Shown here piece by piece: positions 1 through 7,479 of a stretch of 64,000 nt of DNA (its first letter is position 1; the number at the start of each line of letters is the position of its first letter). The stretch covers positions 3,187,001 through 3,251,000 of the forward strand of contig NZ_CP041387.1 in assembly GCF_007005445.1 (NCBI RefSeq), given 5' to 3'. The notes beneath the pieces are model-generated. The model was not told the DNA's origin, searched no databases, and saw nothing but the letters and a program-made list of their open reading frames with translations. The position numbers and the translations under genes are program-made. This DNA comes from Rhodopseudomonas palustris (lineage in GTDB: Bacteria > Pseudomonadota > Alphaproteobacteria > Rhizobiales > Xanthobacteraceae).

Positions 1-110
1 ATGGCGTTCATTTCAGATTTCAGCTCGTCGACCTTGTGGTCGACCTTGTCCAATCTCTGCTGAACCTGCTTGAGCACTTCGAAAATCAACTCGTTGCTCA
101 CGTCGGCCAT
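1..110 (-). CDS. Small coiled-coil hypothetical protein (3' part lies outside the window)
   Basis: The reading frame starts at the ATG at 110-108 on the minus strand and is open to the window edge, so only the first 36 residues are visible. They begin MADVSNELIFEVLKQV and continue with a heptad-like run of K, V, D and L residues, which suggests a coiled coil. It follows purS by 17 bases in the same direction, so it is probably co-transcribed with purC and purS. Related bacteria carry a similar small gene next to purS and purQ, to my recollection. No function can be assigned from what is visible. Confidence 0.6.
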   Translation of the reverse strand, partial: MADVSNELIFEVLKQVQQRLDKVDHKVDELKSEMNA

Positions 111-127
111 GACCTAGTCTCCGGAGA

Positions 128-373
128 CTAACCCTTTACCTCGATAGCATAATTCTCGATCACGGTGTTCGCCAGCAGCTTGTCGGCGGCGTCCTTGAGG
201 GCGGCTTCGGCCTTGGCCTTGTCGGCGGCGCCGTCGAGCTCGATGTCGAACACCTTGCCCTGGCGCACGCTGGCGATGCCGGCAACGCCGAGCGACTTCA
301 GCGCGCCCTCGATCGCCTTGCCTTGCGGATCCAGGATCCCGTTCTTCAAGGTAACAGTGACTCGTGCCTTCAT
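128..373 (-). CDS. purS: Phosphoribosylformylglycinamidine synthase subunit PurS
   Basis: PurS is the small subunit of the three-part FGAM synthase (PurS, PurQ, PurL), which makes FGAM from FGAR with glutamine and ATP in step four of purine synthesis. PurS dimers bridge the glutaminase PurQ and the synthetase PurL. The 81-residue protein starts MKARVTVTLKNGILDPQGKA, the usual PurS start, and contains the motif VRQGKVFDIEL found in the family. It lies about 190 bases downstream of purC on the same strand, separated by a palindromic repeat. Length and motif fit the family well. Confidence 0.95.
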   Translation of the reverse strand: MKARVTVTLKNGILDPQGKAIEGALKSLGVAGIASVRQGKVFDIELDGAADKAKAEAALKDAADKLLANTVIENYAIEVKG

Positions 374-424
374 GGTCGCCTCGATGATCCCCTCGTCATG
401 CCGGGCAGAGCCTCCGCCCCATCC

Positions 425-524
425 GTCATTCCGGGGCGCTCGCGCCCAGCGAGCGAACCCGGAATCTCGATCGTTCTATGACTTCTGGATTCCGGGTTCG
501 CGCTGGCGCGCGCCCCGGAATGAC
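425..524. repeat. Intergenic palindromic repeat, family A
   Basis: A roughly 100-bp imperfect palindrome with outer arms GTCATTCCGGGGCGC and GCGCCCCGGAATGAC and inner arms around AACCCGGAATCTCGA and TGGATTCCGGGTTCG. It fills the gap between purC and purS. Further copies of the same family lie at 45159-45283, 46323-46436 and 50268-50369, with degraded copies at 22107-22216 and 62299-62391. The structure resembles REP/BIME-type elements; what it does is not known from the sequence. Confidence 0.85.
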
Positions 525-562
525 ATCGCTTGGAAACGCGCTTGCGCCCGCCGCCCTGAGCC

Positions 563-1330
563 TCAGCCCTTCACCAGCACCGGGCCGGAGCCGATCGGGC
601 GCTCGTTTTCCATCAGGATGCCGAGACGCTTGGCGACTTCGGTGTAGGCCTCGAGCAGGCCGCCGAGATCGCGGCGGAAGCGGTCCTTGTCGAGCTTCTC
701 GTTCGACTTGATGTCCCACAGTCGGCACGAATCCGGCGAGATCTCGTCGGCGACGATGATGCGCATCATCTCGGCCTCGAACAGCCGGCCGCACTCCATC
801 TTGAAGTCGACCAGCCGGATGCCGATGCCGAGGAAAAGACCGGTGAGGAAATCATTGACGCGGATCGCCAGCGCCATGATGTCGTCGATCTCCTGCGGCG
901 TCGCCCAGCCGAACGCGGTGATGTGCTCTTCCGAAACCATCGGGTCGTTAAGCTGGTCGTTCTTGTAGTAGAACTCGATGATCGAGCGCGGCAGTTGGGT
1001 GCCCTCCTCGATCCCGAGCCGCTGCGACAGGCTGCCGGCGGCGACGTTGCGCACCACCACCTCGAGCGGCACGATCTCGACTTCGCGGATCAGTTGCTCG
1101 CGCATGTTGAGGCGGCGAATGAAATGAGTCGGCACCCCGATGTCGTTGAGGTGCTGAAACAGGTACTCGGAGATCCGGTTGTTGAGGACGCCCTTGCCCT
1201 CGATCACCTGGTGCTTCTTGGCATTGAACGCGGTGGCGTCGTCCTTGAAGTGCTGAATCAGCGTTCCGGGTTCCGGACCTTCATACAGCACCTTGGCCTT
1301 GCCTTCGTAAATGCGACGTCGCCGGCTCAT
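563..1330 (-). CDS. purC: Phosphoribosylaminoimidazole-succinocarboxamide synthase (SAICAR synthase)
   Basis: PurC joins aspartate to CAIR with ATP to give SAICAR in purine synthesis. The protein has the family's N-terminal [15 protein letters not shown] block, the [18 protein letters not shown] segment, and the [14 protein letters not shown] and [10 protein letters not shown] motifs of the nucleotide- and substrate-binding regions. I chose the ATG at 1330, giving 255 residues, because family members begin at this position. An ATG at 1360 in the same frame would add ten residues and is preceded by GGAG, so it remains possible. The gene precedes purS in the same direction. Confidence 0.95.
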   Translation of the reverse strand: MSRRRRIYEGKAKVLYEGPEPGTLIQHFKDDATAFNAKKHQVIEGKGVLNNRISEYLFQHLNDIGVPTHFIRRLNMREQLIREVEIVPLEVVVRNVAAGSLSQRLGIEEGTQLPRSIIEFYYKNDQLNDPMVSEEHITAFGWATPQEIDDIMALAIRVNDFLTGLFLGIGIRLVDFKMECGRLFEAEMMRIIVADEISPDSCRLWDIKSNEKLDKDRFRRDLGGLLEAYTEVAKRLGILMENERPIGSGPVLVKG

Positions 1331-1629
1331 GGGGATGTACCGTGTTTTGTTGAAATCCATCGGGTGGTGGGCTCCGTCTGACGAAAGCGGCCCACGGCGG
1401 AGCTGCCGAAAAGGCCAGGAACAGGAAACAGAACGAGAACCCAGCCTCGCTGCAACCTAGCTGATTGGCCCCCCCGATACAATCGATCCGGCCGGGTGGC
1501 CCGGGAGTTTTACCCCTCGCCGTGCGCCATTGTGGCAGTTGTCTTCACCGGCGGCTCTGGATATCTAGGCATCGAACCCGCCCACCGCAAACCGGCCGTT
1601 GGTCGGCCTACATGATCGGAACCGCAGAC

Positions 1630-1953
1630 ATGACCACTTTCGACAAGCGCGAGGAAGGCTTCGAGAGGAAGTTCGCGCTCGACGAAGAGCAGAAGTTCAA
1701 GGCCGAGGCGCGGCGCTCCAAGCTGCTCGGCCTTTGGGTCGCCGACAAGCTCGGCCTGTCCGGCGATGCCGCTGCCGCCTACGCCAAAGAAGTGGTAGTG
1801 GCCGACCTCGAAGAAGCCGGCGACGCCGACGTGGTGCGCAAAGTCACCAAGGATCTCGCCGACAAGGGCATCACGCTGCCGGAAACCGAGCTGCGCGCCA
1901 AGATGACCGAACTGTACGCCCAGGCGGTCCAAGAGGTGAAGGCCGGAACCTGA
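1630..1953 (+). CDS. F1FO-ATPase inhibitor zeta subunit family (DUF1476)
   Basis: This 107-residue protein begins MTTFDKREEGFERKFALDEE, the hallmark start of DUF1476. In Paracoccus denitrificans the family member is the zeta subunit, which inhibits ATP hydrolysis by the F1 sector through its N-terminal helix. The rest of the chain is mostly helical by composition, again as in the family. It is transcribed away from purC and ends just before a strong terminator at 2008-2040. The upstream in-frame ATG at 1612 was rejected because conserved sequence starts at 1630. The inhibitory role here is by family, not shown. Confidence 0.88.
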   Translation: MTTFDKREEGFERKFALDEEQKFKAEARRSKLLGLWVADKLGLSGDAAAAYAKEVVVADLEEAGDADVVRKVTKDLADKGITLPETELRAKMTELYAQAVQEVKAGT

Positions 1954-2007
1954 CGGGTTCCCGCCGGCCGCCACGGCGGCCCGCCTGATTGCCTAATCGA
2001 ATTTCGA

Positions 2008-2040
2008 ATGCCCGGGCCTGTCCCGGGCATTTTTGTTTTC
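2008..2040 (+). terminator. Rho-independent terminator after the zeta-subunit gene
   Basis: A nine-base-pair stem, ATGCCCGGG pairing with CCCGGGCAT across a CCTGT-like loop, is followed at once by TTTTTGTTTT. It lies 55 bases after the stop codon at 1953. Confidence 0.9.
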
Positions 2041-2071
2041 GGCGCCGGGCGCCGGGCCAAGCACGGCGGAG

Positions 2072-2158
2072 GTGTCCCGCTCTGCGACAGCCCGCCTGGC
2101 GCGGATTAACGTTCGGCACGCAGGCGGAACAAAGCGGCGACGAATCGCTGCGAATCGG
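2072..2158. repeat. Intergenic repeat C, copy 1
   Basis: About 87 bases that align along their whole length with 4660-4747. Shared blocks include CTGCGACAGCC, TTAACGTTC, CGGAACAAAGCGG and GACGAATC. I estimate about three quarters identity by eye. It lies in a 500-base gene-free gap (1954-2454) that otherwise holds a terminator, no other recognisable element, and an AT-rich stretch just before the next gene. Read on the minus strand, both copies also stay open in the same frame, but nothing suggests a real protein. Confidence 0.7.
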
Positions 2159-2398
2159 GCTTGCCGGCGCGGCTAACGCTGCAAGTTGTGCGTCCGCCTT
2201 CCCACTCACACCAATGCTGGAAGCGTCCCCTCGCTTAAGGCGGTGAAACGGGGCGGAAGGGTTAACATTCCAGTCGAACGATCTGGACGCGGCGCGGGGC
2301 GACGGCCGCGACGGCGGCCTCCCCACATGATCCCCCGTCAGAGCCGGGGCGTGGCTCCTGCGGAAGCGCTCGCGGCGACGTCGTCCTTGCCCTGTCAC

Positions 2399-2431
2399 TA
2401 TTTAGGTATATATTCTTATATTGGATTGATG
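2399..2431 (+). promoter_or_regulatory. AT-rich probable promoter region
   Basis: A sharply AT-rich stretch containing TATTTAGGTATATATTC and TATATT within otherwise GC-rich sequence, 24 bases upstream of the start of the HTH gene at 2455. Several TATA-like hexamers could serve as a -10 element; no single assignment can be made. Confidence 0.35.
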
Positions 2432-2454
2432 CCCTGCTTTGACCGGAGCCCAAC

Positions 2455-3129
2455 ATGCCCTTCCCGGTTTTTCGCTCCCCCATTCGTGTGCTCGACTCCT
2501 CCCTCGACCGGCTGGTGCTAGCCACGCTCGACGACGGACCGCCGCCGGTCCCTGGCGGCCGTCCGAAGGGCTGCAAGCGGCTGCACACCAATGCCAAGGT
2601 CGCCCATGTGCGCCGGCTGATCGAACAGACCTCGCTGACCTACAAGGAGATCGAAGCGAAGACGAGCGTCAGCGCCGGCACCGTCGGGCGCTGGAAGCGT
2701 GAGTTCAATTGGACGCGTCACCCATTGGCGCCGCGCGCCAGCGACACCGTGCCGACCGAGCGCGCCGGCCGCCGGCTGAAGCTGCGGATGCTCAGCAGCA
2801 AACTGCAGCAGCTCGCTGAACGCTATGTCGACGAGCTGTGGCAGGCGCCGTCGGTCGACCTCAACCGGCTGATCGAGGCGATGGAGGTGCTGAAAATGGC
2901 GCGGCTCACCCAGAAAGGTCGCGGCCGCCCCGGCAAACCCGGCCCGGCGCCCCGCACCGAAGAGGACTGGCTCGACCGCGAAAGCGCGATCCGCAAGGCC
3001 CTGACCGACATGCGTCACAACGGCGTCTTCACCACCTGCATCCCCGCCGAAGCCATGGCACTGCTGGACGACGCCTACACCCCGCCGGAGCGGGAGGTGG
3101 TGCGGCGGGGACCGAGGAGGAGGAAGTAG
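2455..3129 (+). CDS. Putative helix-turn-helix DNA-binding protein
   Basis: A 224-residue basic protein of unknown function. Around residues 50-85 it has a clear helix-turn-helix-like segment, LTYKEIEAKTSVSAGTVGRW followed by K, like those in terminase small subunits and transposase N-termini. Residues 145-170 are rich in R, G, K and P (KGRGRPGKPGPAPR), a likely DNA-contacting linker, and the chain ends in RRGPRRRK. No catalytic domain is visible, so a complete transposase is unlikely. It stands alone between a gene-free gap and a palindromic repeat, in the accessory patch at 2-8 kb. The start at 2455 follows the AT-rich region closely; no strong ribosome binding site is seen. Confidence 0.6.
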   Translation: MPFPVFRSPIRVLDSSLDRLVLATLDDGPPPVPGGRPKGCKRLHTNAKVAHVRRLIEQTSLTYKEIEAKTSVSAGTVGRWKREFNWTRHPLAPRASDTVPTERAGRRLKLRMLSSKLQQLAERYVDELWQAPSVDLNRLIEAMEVLKMARLTQKGRGRPGKPGPAPRTEEDWLDRESAIRKALTDMRHNGVFTTCIPAEAMALLDDAYTPPEREVVRRGPRRRK

Positions 3130-3159
3130 TCGGTCAAGTACATTTGCCCGCGACAGCGA

Positions 3160-3228
3160 GTAGCCCGTATGAGCGCAGCGAAATGCGGGAGCACATCGAC
3201 ACGCCCCCGCTTCGCTCATGCGGGCTAC
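3160..3228. repeat. Palindromic repeat, family D (GTAGCCC type), intact copy
   Basis: A 69-bp imperfect palindrome that opens with GTAGCCCGTATGAGCGCAGC and closes with TTCGCTCATGCGGGCTAC. A second copy at 5982-6052 has lost its last two bases to the IS110-family insertion. This intact copy serves as the template for reconstructing that insertion site. Confidence 0.85.
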
Positions 3229-3280
3229 GCTTGCTGACCGGGTGGAGGTGCAATAGGCGCCGCGACTGCACCCTACGCGT

Positions 3281-3631
3281 TCACGCCGCCACTACGCTGA
3301 TCCGCGCCGCCGCGCGCGAGCGTGGCTTTTTGCGGATGACAATTTCGATGTCCTGATCGAGCGCGTTGAGCAACGTCATCAGCCGCTCGACCGAAAAGCC
3401 TTCCAGTTTGTAATTGCGCAGGGCCGAGACCTTGGGCTGATTGATCCCGAGCCGCTCGGCGGCAGCGGCTTGGCTCAGGCGAGCCCGGTCGATTACCGCG
3501 TTCAGAGCGTAGGCAAGCCTGAGCTTGGTCTGCCTCTCCTCCGCGTCGGCCATGCCCAGGTCCACAAACACATTGCCGCTGCCGCGGGTGATCTCGGCTG
3601 CCGCGCCTCTGCTTATGCTCAACGTAGCCAT
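3281..3631 (-). CDS. XRE/Cro-type antitoxin-like DNA-binding protein without a visible partner
   Basis: A 116-residue protein with an XRE-type helix-turn-helix, LSQAAAAERLGINQPKVSAL at about residues 61-80, followed by the segment FSVERLMTLLNALDQDIEIV typical of HigA2-like antitoxins (COG5606). The ATG at 3631 was preferred to the one at 3658 because the sequence from MATLSISRG onwards is compact. Such antitoxins usually follow a RelE/Gp49-type toxin gene. Upstream (3632-3750) there is only an open frame of 24 codons (MRAGPDYVRVEGRT...), too short for a toxin, so this looks like an orphan. It may still repress its own promoter. Confidence 0.75.
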   Translation of the reverse strand: MATLSISRGAAAEITRGSGNVFVDLGMADAEERQTKLRLAYALNAVIDRARLSQAAAAERLGINQPKVSALRNYKLEGFSVERLMTLLNALDQDIEIVIRKKPRSRAAARISVVAA

Positions 3632-3750
3632 GGTCAACCTCATCGTCAGGTCACACAATCCTGGACCTTAAGAACCATGGTCCGACCTTCAACGCGCACG
3701 TAGTCAGGGCCGGCCCTCATAATACATGAATCGTGCGCTGATCGCAGCTA

Positions 3751-4569
3751 CTACTTCCCCGCAAACAGCCCGTTCAGCTCCGCGCCCTTGGTCGCCCCGG
3801 CGAATGCCGTGAAGGTGCCCTGCTCGGCGATCTCGCGTGCGGCGCCGAGGAAGCCGGCCCAGGCGCAGCGCGCCAGCGAGCCGCCGACGCTGATGCGGCG
3901 GACGCCGAGGTCGGCGAGCATCGGCACCGTCATGCTCGGCTGCGCGATCAGCACGTTGAGCGGCTTCGGCGCCACCGCCTTCACCAGCGTGGTGATCTCG
4001 GCCTCGGTGGTGACGCCCGGCGCGTACAGGCAATCGGCACCGGCCTCGGCGAACGCCACCAGCCGCGCGGTGGTCTTGGCGAGATCGCGCTCGCCCTTGA
4101 AGAAACCCTCGCAGCGCGCCACCAGCACGACGTCCTCACCCGACGCATCGATCGCCGCCCGCGCCGCCTTGATGCGCTCGGCGGCGAGCGCGTCGTCGTA
4201 AAACGGCCGCGCCGGATCGGTGGTCGTATTCTCGATCGACAGCCCGGCAATGCCGGTGGCGATCGCGCGCGTGACATTGGTGGCGACGCCGTCGGGACTG
4301 TCGGCAAAGCCGTTCTCGAAATCGGCATTGATCGGCAGATCCACCGCCGCGCACAGCGTGGTCAGATGCGCCAGCACGTCGTCGCAGCTGACCTGATTGT
4401 CCGCCCGCCCCGCCGACCACGCAAAGCCGGCACTGGTCGAGGCCAGCGCCTGAAATCCAAACGACGCCAGCGCCCGCGCCGAGCCGACATCCCACGGATT
4501 CGGCAGCACGAAGCAGCCGGCCTCGTGCAGCTTGCGAAACGTGGCCCGCTTGGCGGCGGTGCTGATCAT
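3751..4569 (-). CDS. Isocitrate lyase/PEP mutase family protein
   Basis: A 272-residue protein of the PEP mutase/isocitrate lyase superfamily (COG2513). It starts MISTAAKRATFRKLHEAGCF and continues LPNPWDVGSARALASFGFQA, the usual first strand and helix. The DADFENGF-like loop (here INADFENGF), the ENTT segment and the ARCEGF block are family landmarks of the metal and substrate site. The canonical isocitrate lyase KKCGH motif is absent, so it is not an isocitrate lyase; an oxaloacetate decarboxylase or phosphonate-type C-C/P-C lyase is more likely. The frame stays open upstream to 4986, but that extension runs through intergenic repeat C and has no family similarity, so I chose 4569. Confidence 0.85.
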   Translation of the reverse strand: MISTAAKRATFRKLHEAGCFVLPNPWDVGSARALASFGFQALASTSAGFAWSAGRADNQVSCDDVLAHLTTLCAAVDLPINADFENGFADSPDGVATNVTRAIATGIAGLSIENTTTDPARPFYDDALAAERIKAARAAIDASGEDVVLVARCEGFFKGERDLAKTTARLVAFAEAGADCLYAPGVTTEAEITTLVKAVAPKPLNVLIAQPSMTVPMLADLGVRRISVGGSLARCAWAGFLGAAREIAEQGTFTAFAGATKGAELNGLFAGK

Positions 4570-4659
4570 CGGCGATCTCCCTGGGGTGTCTGCTGTTGTT
4601 GTTGGCCGGACGCTAGCACGGCGCCAGTCGCGGCGTCGAAGCTGCCGATGACAGCCGAA

Positions 4660-4747
4660 GTGTCCCACCCTGCGACAGCCGCCACCGCGCGTCTTAACGT
4701 TCCGAACGCAGCCGGAACAAAGCGGTGACGAATCACAGCGAATCAGG
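4660..4747. repeat. Intergenic repeat C, copy 2
   Basis: The partner of 2072-2158, aligning end to end with it. It lies in the 400-base gap between the PEP mutase-like gene and the toxin gene. The rest of that gap (4570-4659 and 4748-4960) shows nothing recognisable. Confidence 0.7.
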
Positions 4748-4960
4748 TCGCGCGAGAAGCCGCGAGCTGCATCTCGCGCGGAGGCGAGCGCCACCACACC
4801 AGGGATGGACCTGGGTGAGCGCTGGACGAAGGCGGCGAAGGCGCAGAACGTTAACGGCGGGACACCGTCCGGCAGGCCCTCTGGCCCGGCAAGCAGGCCA
4901 AGATGCGGCCGTACAGGCCACCTCGGATCGCAATCGAATAGAGCGCGCACTGGACGTAAA

Positions 4961-4976
4961 GTAACACATATGTTAC
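4961..4976. promoter_or_regulatory. Palindromic operator-like site before the toxin-antitoxin pair
   Basis: GTAACA and TGTTAC form a perfect inverted repeat separated by CATA, directly in front of the toxin gene start at 4985. Short perfect palindromes at this position are typical operators for autoregulation by the antitoxin, here probably the product of 5319-5642. The binding itself is inferred. Confidence 0.6.
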
Positions 4977-4984
4977 CGTTGATC

Positions 4985-5326
4985 ATGCTGGATATTCGCT
5001 ACTATTCGGCTGATCGGCAAAGCCCATTCGCGGATTGGCTCGACGGGCTCGACGTCATGGCGGCCGCCAAGGTCACGACGGCCGTGACTCGGCTGTCCCT
5101 GGGCAATTTTTCCAACGTTAAGTCGGTCGGCGAAGGCGTCCTCGAAACCAAGATCGATTTCGGGCCCGGCTATCGGATCTATTTCGGTCGTGACGGCGAT
5201 ACGTTGGTCATTCTGCTTTGCGGTGGCACCAAGAAGCGACAACGCAGCGATATCGCGCGAGCCATCGTGTATTGGCGCGACTACAAGCAGAGCAAAAAGC
5301 GGCGATCAGGACTGAGCAATGGCTAA
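4985..5326 (+). CDS. RelE/ParE-type toxin (addiction module killer protein family)
   Basis: A 113-residue protein of the COG3657 toxin family. Landmarks are the N-terminal LDIRYYSADRQSPFADWLDG, the central RLSLGNFSNVKSVGEGVLE and the strand GPGYRIYFGRDGDTLVILLC followed by GG, which match the family's core. RelE-fold toxins of this type usually cleave mRNA at the ribosome or poison gyrase; which applies here cannot be told. It overlaps the antitoxin gene downstream by eight bases. I chose the ATG at 4985 because family members begin there and the ATG at 4970 lies inside the palindromic operator. Confidence 0.88.
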   Translation: MLDIRYYSADRQSPFADWLDGLDVMAAAKVTTAVTRLSLGNFSNVKSVGEGVLETKIDFGPGYRIYFGRDGDTLVILLCGGTKKRQRSDIARAIVYWRDYKQSKKRRSGLSNG

Positions 5327-5642
5327 TACGAAGAGCTTCAAAGAGTTGGTCCAAAACCGCGTGGCGAAAGACCCGGCATTCGGCGACGCCCTGTTGCGGG
5401 AAGCGATCGAGGTGATGCTCAAGGGCGATATCGAGACCGGAAAAGCCGTCCTGCGCGACTACATCAAGGCCACCGTCGGATTCGAACAACTCGGCGCCGC
5501 GACTGATCTGCCCCCCAAAAGCCTGATCCGAATGTTCGGCCCCAGCGGCAACCCGCAGGCGAAAAACCTGTTCAGCGTGATCGGCTATCTGCAAGATCGC
5601 GCGGGGTTGGAGCTGAAGGTGAGTAAGGCGCGGCGGGCGTGA
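5319..5642 (+). CDS. Cognate antitoxin (COG3636-type addiction module antidote)
   Basis: A 107-residue protein overlapping the toxin by eight bases, which implies translational coupling. The pattern VLRDYIKATVGFEQLGAATD, then LPPKSLIRMFGPSGNPQAKN, is the helix-turn-helix-like core of the HigA/COG3636 antidote family. The order toxin first, antitoxin second matches the HigBA arrangement. It should bind the toxin and, with the palindrome at 4961-4976, repress the operon. Together the pair is complete and has no visible lesion. Confidence 0.88.
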   Translation: MANTKSFKELVQNRVAKDPAFGDALLREAIEVMLKGDIETGKAVLRDYIKATVGFEQLGAATDLPPKSLIRMFGPSGNPQAKNLFSVIGYLQDRAGLELKVSKARRA

Positions 5643-5680
5643 GCCGACCGCATCGAACCGCTGATGCGGAGACAAAGACC

Positions 5681-5965
5681 ATGAGCGAGCAACGGTTCGA
5701 TAGCGTCTGAGATGCGTCGGAAGATTCCCCTGCAGATGCAGCCAACATGAAGGCTCGATCGGCGCTGATGATCGCGATCCGCGATGTGGTCGACGATTGC
5801 AAGCTCACGCAAGCCGAAGCAGCCAAACGCCTCGGTGTGACGCAGCCGCGGATGAATGATCTGCTCCGGGGACGGATCGACAAATTCAGCCTCGACGCCC
5901 TGATGCTGCTGGCGACGGCGGCGCGGCTGACAGTGGAATGGCGCGTGGTGAAGCCAGCGGCGTGA
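5681..5965 (+). pseudogene. XRE-family antitoxin gene broken by an early TGA
   Basis: Codons from the ATG at 5681 read MSEQRFDSV, then TGA at 5708-5710, then DASEDSPADAANMKARSALM in the same frame, running into an XRE helix-turn-helix (LTQAEAAKRLGVTQPRMNDL) and the FSLDALMLLATAA segment of HigA2-like antitoxins. Family members have a tryptophan at the stop position (V-W-D-A), so a single TGG to TGA change explains the lesion. An internal ATG at 5747 could still give a 72-residue protein with the whole DNA-binding domain. No toxin gene is next to it. The gene is likely decaying, or makes a shortened repressor. Confidence 0.8.
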
Positions 5966-5981
5966 CAAATAATTGCGGACG

Positions 5982-6052
5982 GTAGCCTGCATGAGCGAAG
6001 CGATATGCAGGAGATACCAAACGTCCCGGGTATCGCTGCGCTCACCCGGGCT
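5982..6052. repeat. Palindromic repeat, family D, copy interrupted by the IS110-family element
   Basis: The left arm begins GTAGCCTGCATGAGCGAAGC and the right arm ends CGCTCACCCGGGCT. Compared with the intact copy at 3160-3228 the final AC is missing. It is found instead on the far side of the insertion, where CTACGCT resumes at 7471. Confidence 0.85.
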
Positions 6053-6059
6053 TCTGTAA

Positions 6060-6304
6060 CGGGCCTCGGTTAGTCAATCCCTTTTGCGTGGTCCTGTCGC
6101 CGGTGACTTGCTTCTGTCCGGGATCGGCGCGGTGGCCGTCACCTTTTGGGGTGCGTAGAGGAACCGGCCGACCAATCTACGGAAGCGTGGTTGTGAACCG
6201 ACTTCCCGGGTGGCGGCCTGACCGGATCCATCGTCCCGGCGAAGGGACCTCGCTCAAGGATGGCTTGGTGCCTTGGCCTTCCCCGAATCCGTGATTTCTC
6301 CTCG
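6060..6304 (-). ncRNA. Candidate bridge-RNA region of the IS110-family element
   Basis: The 245 bases downstream of the transposase stop and inside the element contain no reading frame but have complementary segments such as GGTGAC (6112-6117) and GTCACC (6138-6143). In IS1111-group elements the guide (bridge) RNA is encoded in the non-coding end 3' of the recombinase, which is this position. The exact ends and the target- and donor-binding loops cannot be fixed by eye. Confidence 0.35.
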
Positions 6305-7339
6305 TCAGGTCGTCGCCAGCTTGGCGTTGGGGTTAAACGGCTTGGCGTCGGCCAGCATCCGGTGCAGCACGACCGCCAGCTTGCGCGCCAGCGCCACCTT
6401 CGCCTTGCGTAGGCCGGCCCGCTTGGCAATCCGCATCGCCCAGCTCTTCAACTCGGTGCAATTCTTGATCGGCTTTGTCAGCATGATGTGCGCCGCCTGA
6501 TACAGCGCCTCGCGCACCGAAGCGTCGCCGATCTTGGTGATGCGACCGGTGTAATCGGTCTGCCCCGATTGATATTTCTTCGGCGTCAGACCGAAGTGGG
6601 CGCCGGCTGCCTTCGAAGACTTGAACCGGGCCGGATCGTCGATCGCATTGGCGTAAGTGAGCGCCACGATCGGACCAACCGACGGCGTCGTCATCAGCAG
6701 GCGCGCCTGCGGCTGCGCCTTAGCGATCTGTAGCACCTGTTTGTCCAGCCCCTTGAACTCGCGCAGCAGCACGGCATGCACCGCGAGCATTGCCTTGGCG
6801 ATCGAAGCCAGTGCCGCGTGGCCCTTCGTCAATTCTTCGATCCGCGCCGCAAAGCTCCGCTCGGTCGTCTTGCCGACCTTCAGGCCGAAGCCGCGCAGAA
6901 TCCCGCGAAGACTGTTCTCGACGTCGAGCAACTTCGTCTGCAGCAGCTTGCGCGCCGTCAGCACGGCACGGACTTCCTGCGCCTCGATCGATTTACAATG
7001 CACCGGCCGGAACCAGCCGAGCCGCATCAGCTGCGCGATGGCGCGGGCGTCGTTGCGGTCGGTCTTCACCGACATCGCCTTGAAGGCATCACGAACGTGC
7101 CGCGTCTCCAGCAGTTCGACGGCCAGCCCGGCCTCGCGCAAGGCCGCGTAGAGCCATTGCGACAACGGTCCAGCCTCCAGACCGATCCGCTCCAGCGGCG
7201 TCGCCAGCGAACCGTACCAGGCGATCAGCGCCGCCGGCTCGCTCGCCACCTTCGCCTCCCGCACGATCCGCCCGCTCCCGTCGACGACACAAACCGCAGA
7301 CTGTTCCAAAGACACGTCGATTCCGGCATAGTGGTACAT
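6305..7339 (-). CDS. IS110-family transposase (DEDD recombinase)
   Basis: A 344-residue protein with the two IS110-family domains. The N-terminal RuvC-like DEDD domain shows GIDVS with D8, IGLEAGP with E55, and KTDRNDARAIAQ with D94 and D97. The C-terminal Transposase_20 domain has TTPSVGPIVALTYANAIDDP and the G-A-H-F-G-L-T-P-K segment; the serine in GDASVREALYQAA is at the position expected for the nucleophile. Length is normal and there is no frameshift, so the protein should be active. It acts with a bridge RNA to pair and recombine target and donor DNA. Its non-coding flanks are described under the element entry. Confidence 0.95.
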   Translation of the reverse strand: MYHYAGIDVSLEQSAVCVVDGSGRIVREAKVASEPAALIAWYGSLATPLERIGLEAGPLSQWLYAALREAGLAVELLETRHVRDAFKAMSVKTDRNDARAIAQLMRLGWFRPVHCKSIEAQEVRAVLTARKLLQTKLLDVENSLRGILRGFGLKVGKTTERSFAARIEELTKGHAALASIAKAMLAVHAVLLREFKGLDKQVLQIAKAQPQARLLMTTPSVGPIVALTYANAIDDPARFKSSKAAGAHFGLTPKKYQSGQTDYTGRITKIGDASVREALYQAAHIMLTKPIKNCTELKSWAMRIAKRAGLRKAKVALARKLAVVLHRMLADAKPFNPNAKLATT

Positions 7340-7479
7340 GGTCGTTCCTCGATGATGCTTGGAGCGGGCTCGCCCTGACTCCGTTGATTGACACCATCAG
7401 TTTGAGGGACGACCACCCTTCCGCCAATTCGCCAAGCGACCTGCTCGGCCTGGCCGGCCCGTTACCCCATCTACGCTCG

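Larger units (their letters stand above)
6053..7472 (-). mobile_element. IS110-family (IS1111-type) insertion sequence, about 1.42 kb
   Basis: The element carries one DEDD transposase/recombinase gene on the minus strand. Subterminal inverted repeats GTAACGGGCC at 6056-6065 and its complement at 7456-7465 support the IS1111 group. The dinucleotide CT occurs at both junctions (6051-6052 and 7471-7472), and the outside sequences join to restore the palindromic repeat ending GGGCTAC. The boundaries are inferred from this reconstruction; shifting both by the two core bases is equally compatible. Confidence 0.8.

Noticed and set aside
3646..3720. 24-codon frame upstream of the orphan antitoxin as a toxin
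   Set aside because: It is far too short for a RelE/Gp49-type toxin and has no similarity to one.
4570..4986. N-terminal extension of the PEP mutase-like gene to 4986
   Set aside because: The extension has no similarity to the family and translates repeat C. The open frame is a by-product of high GC.
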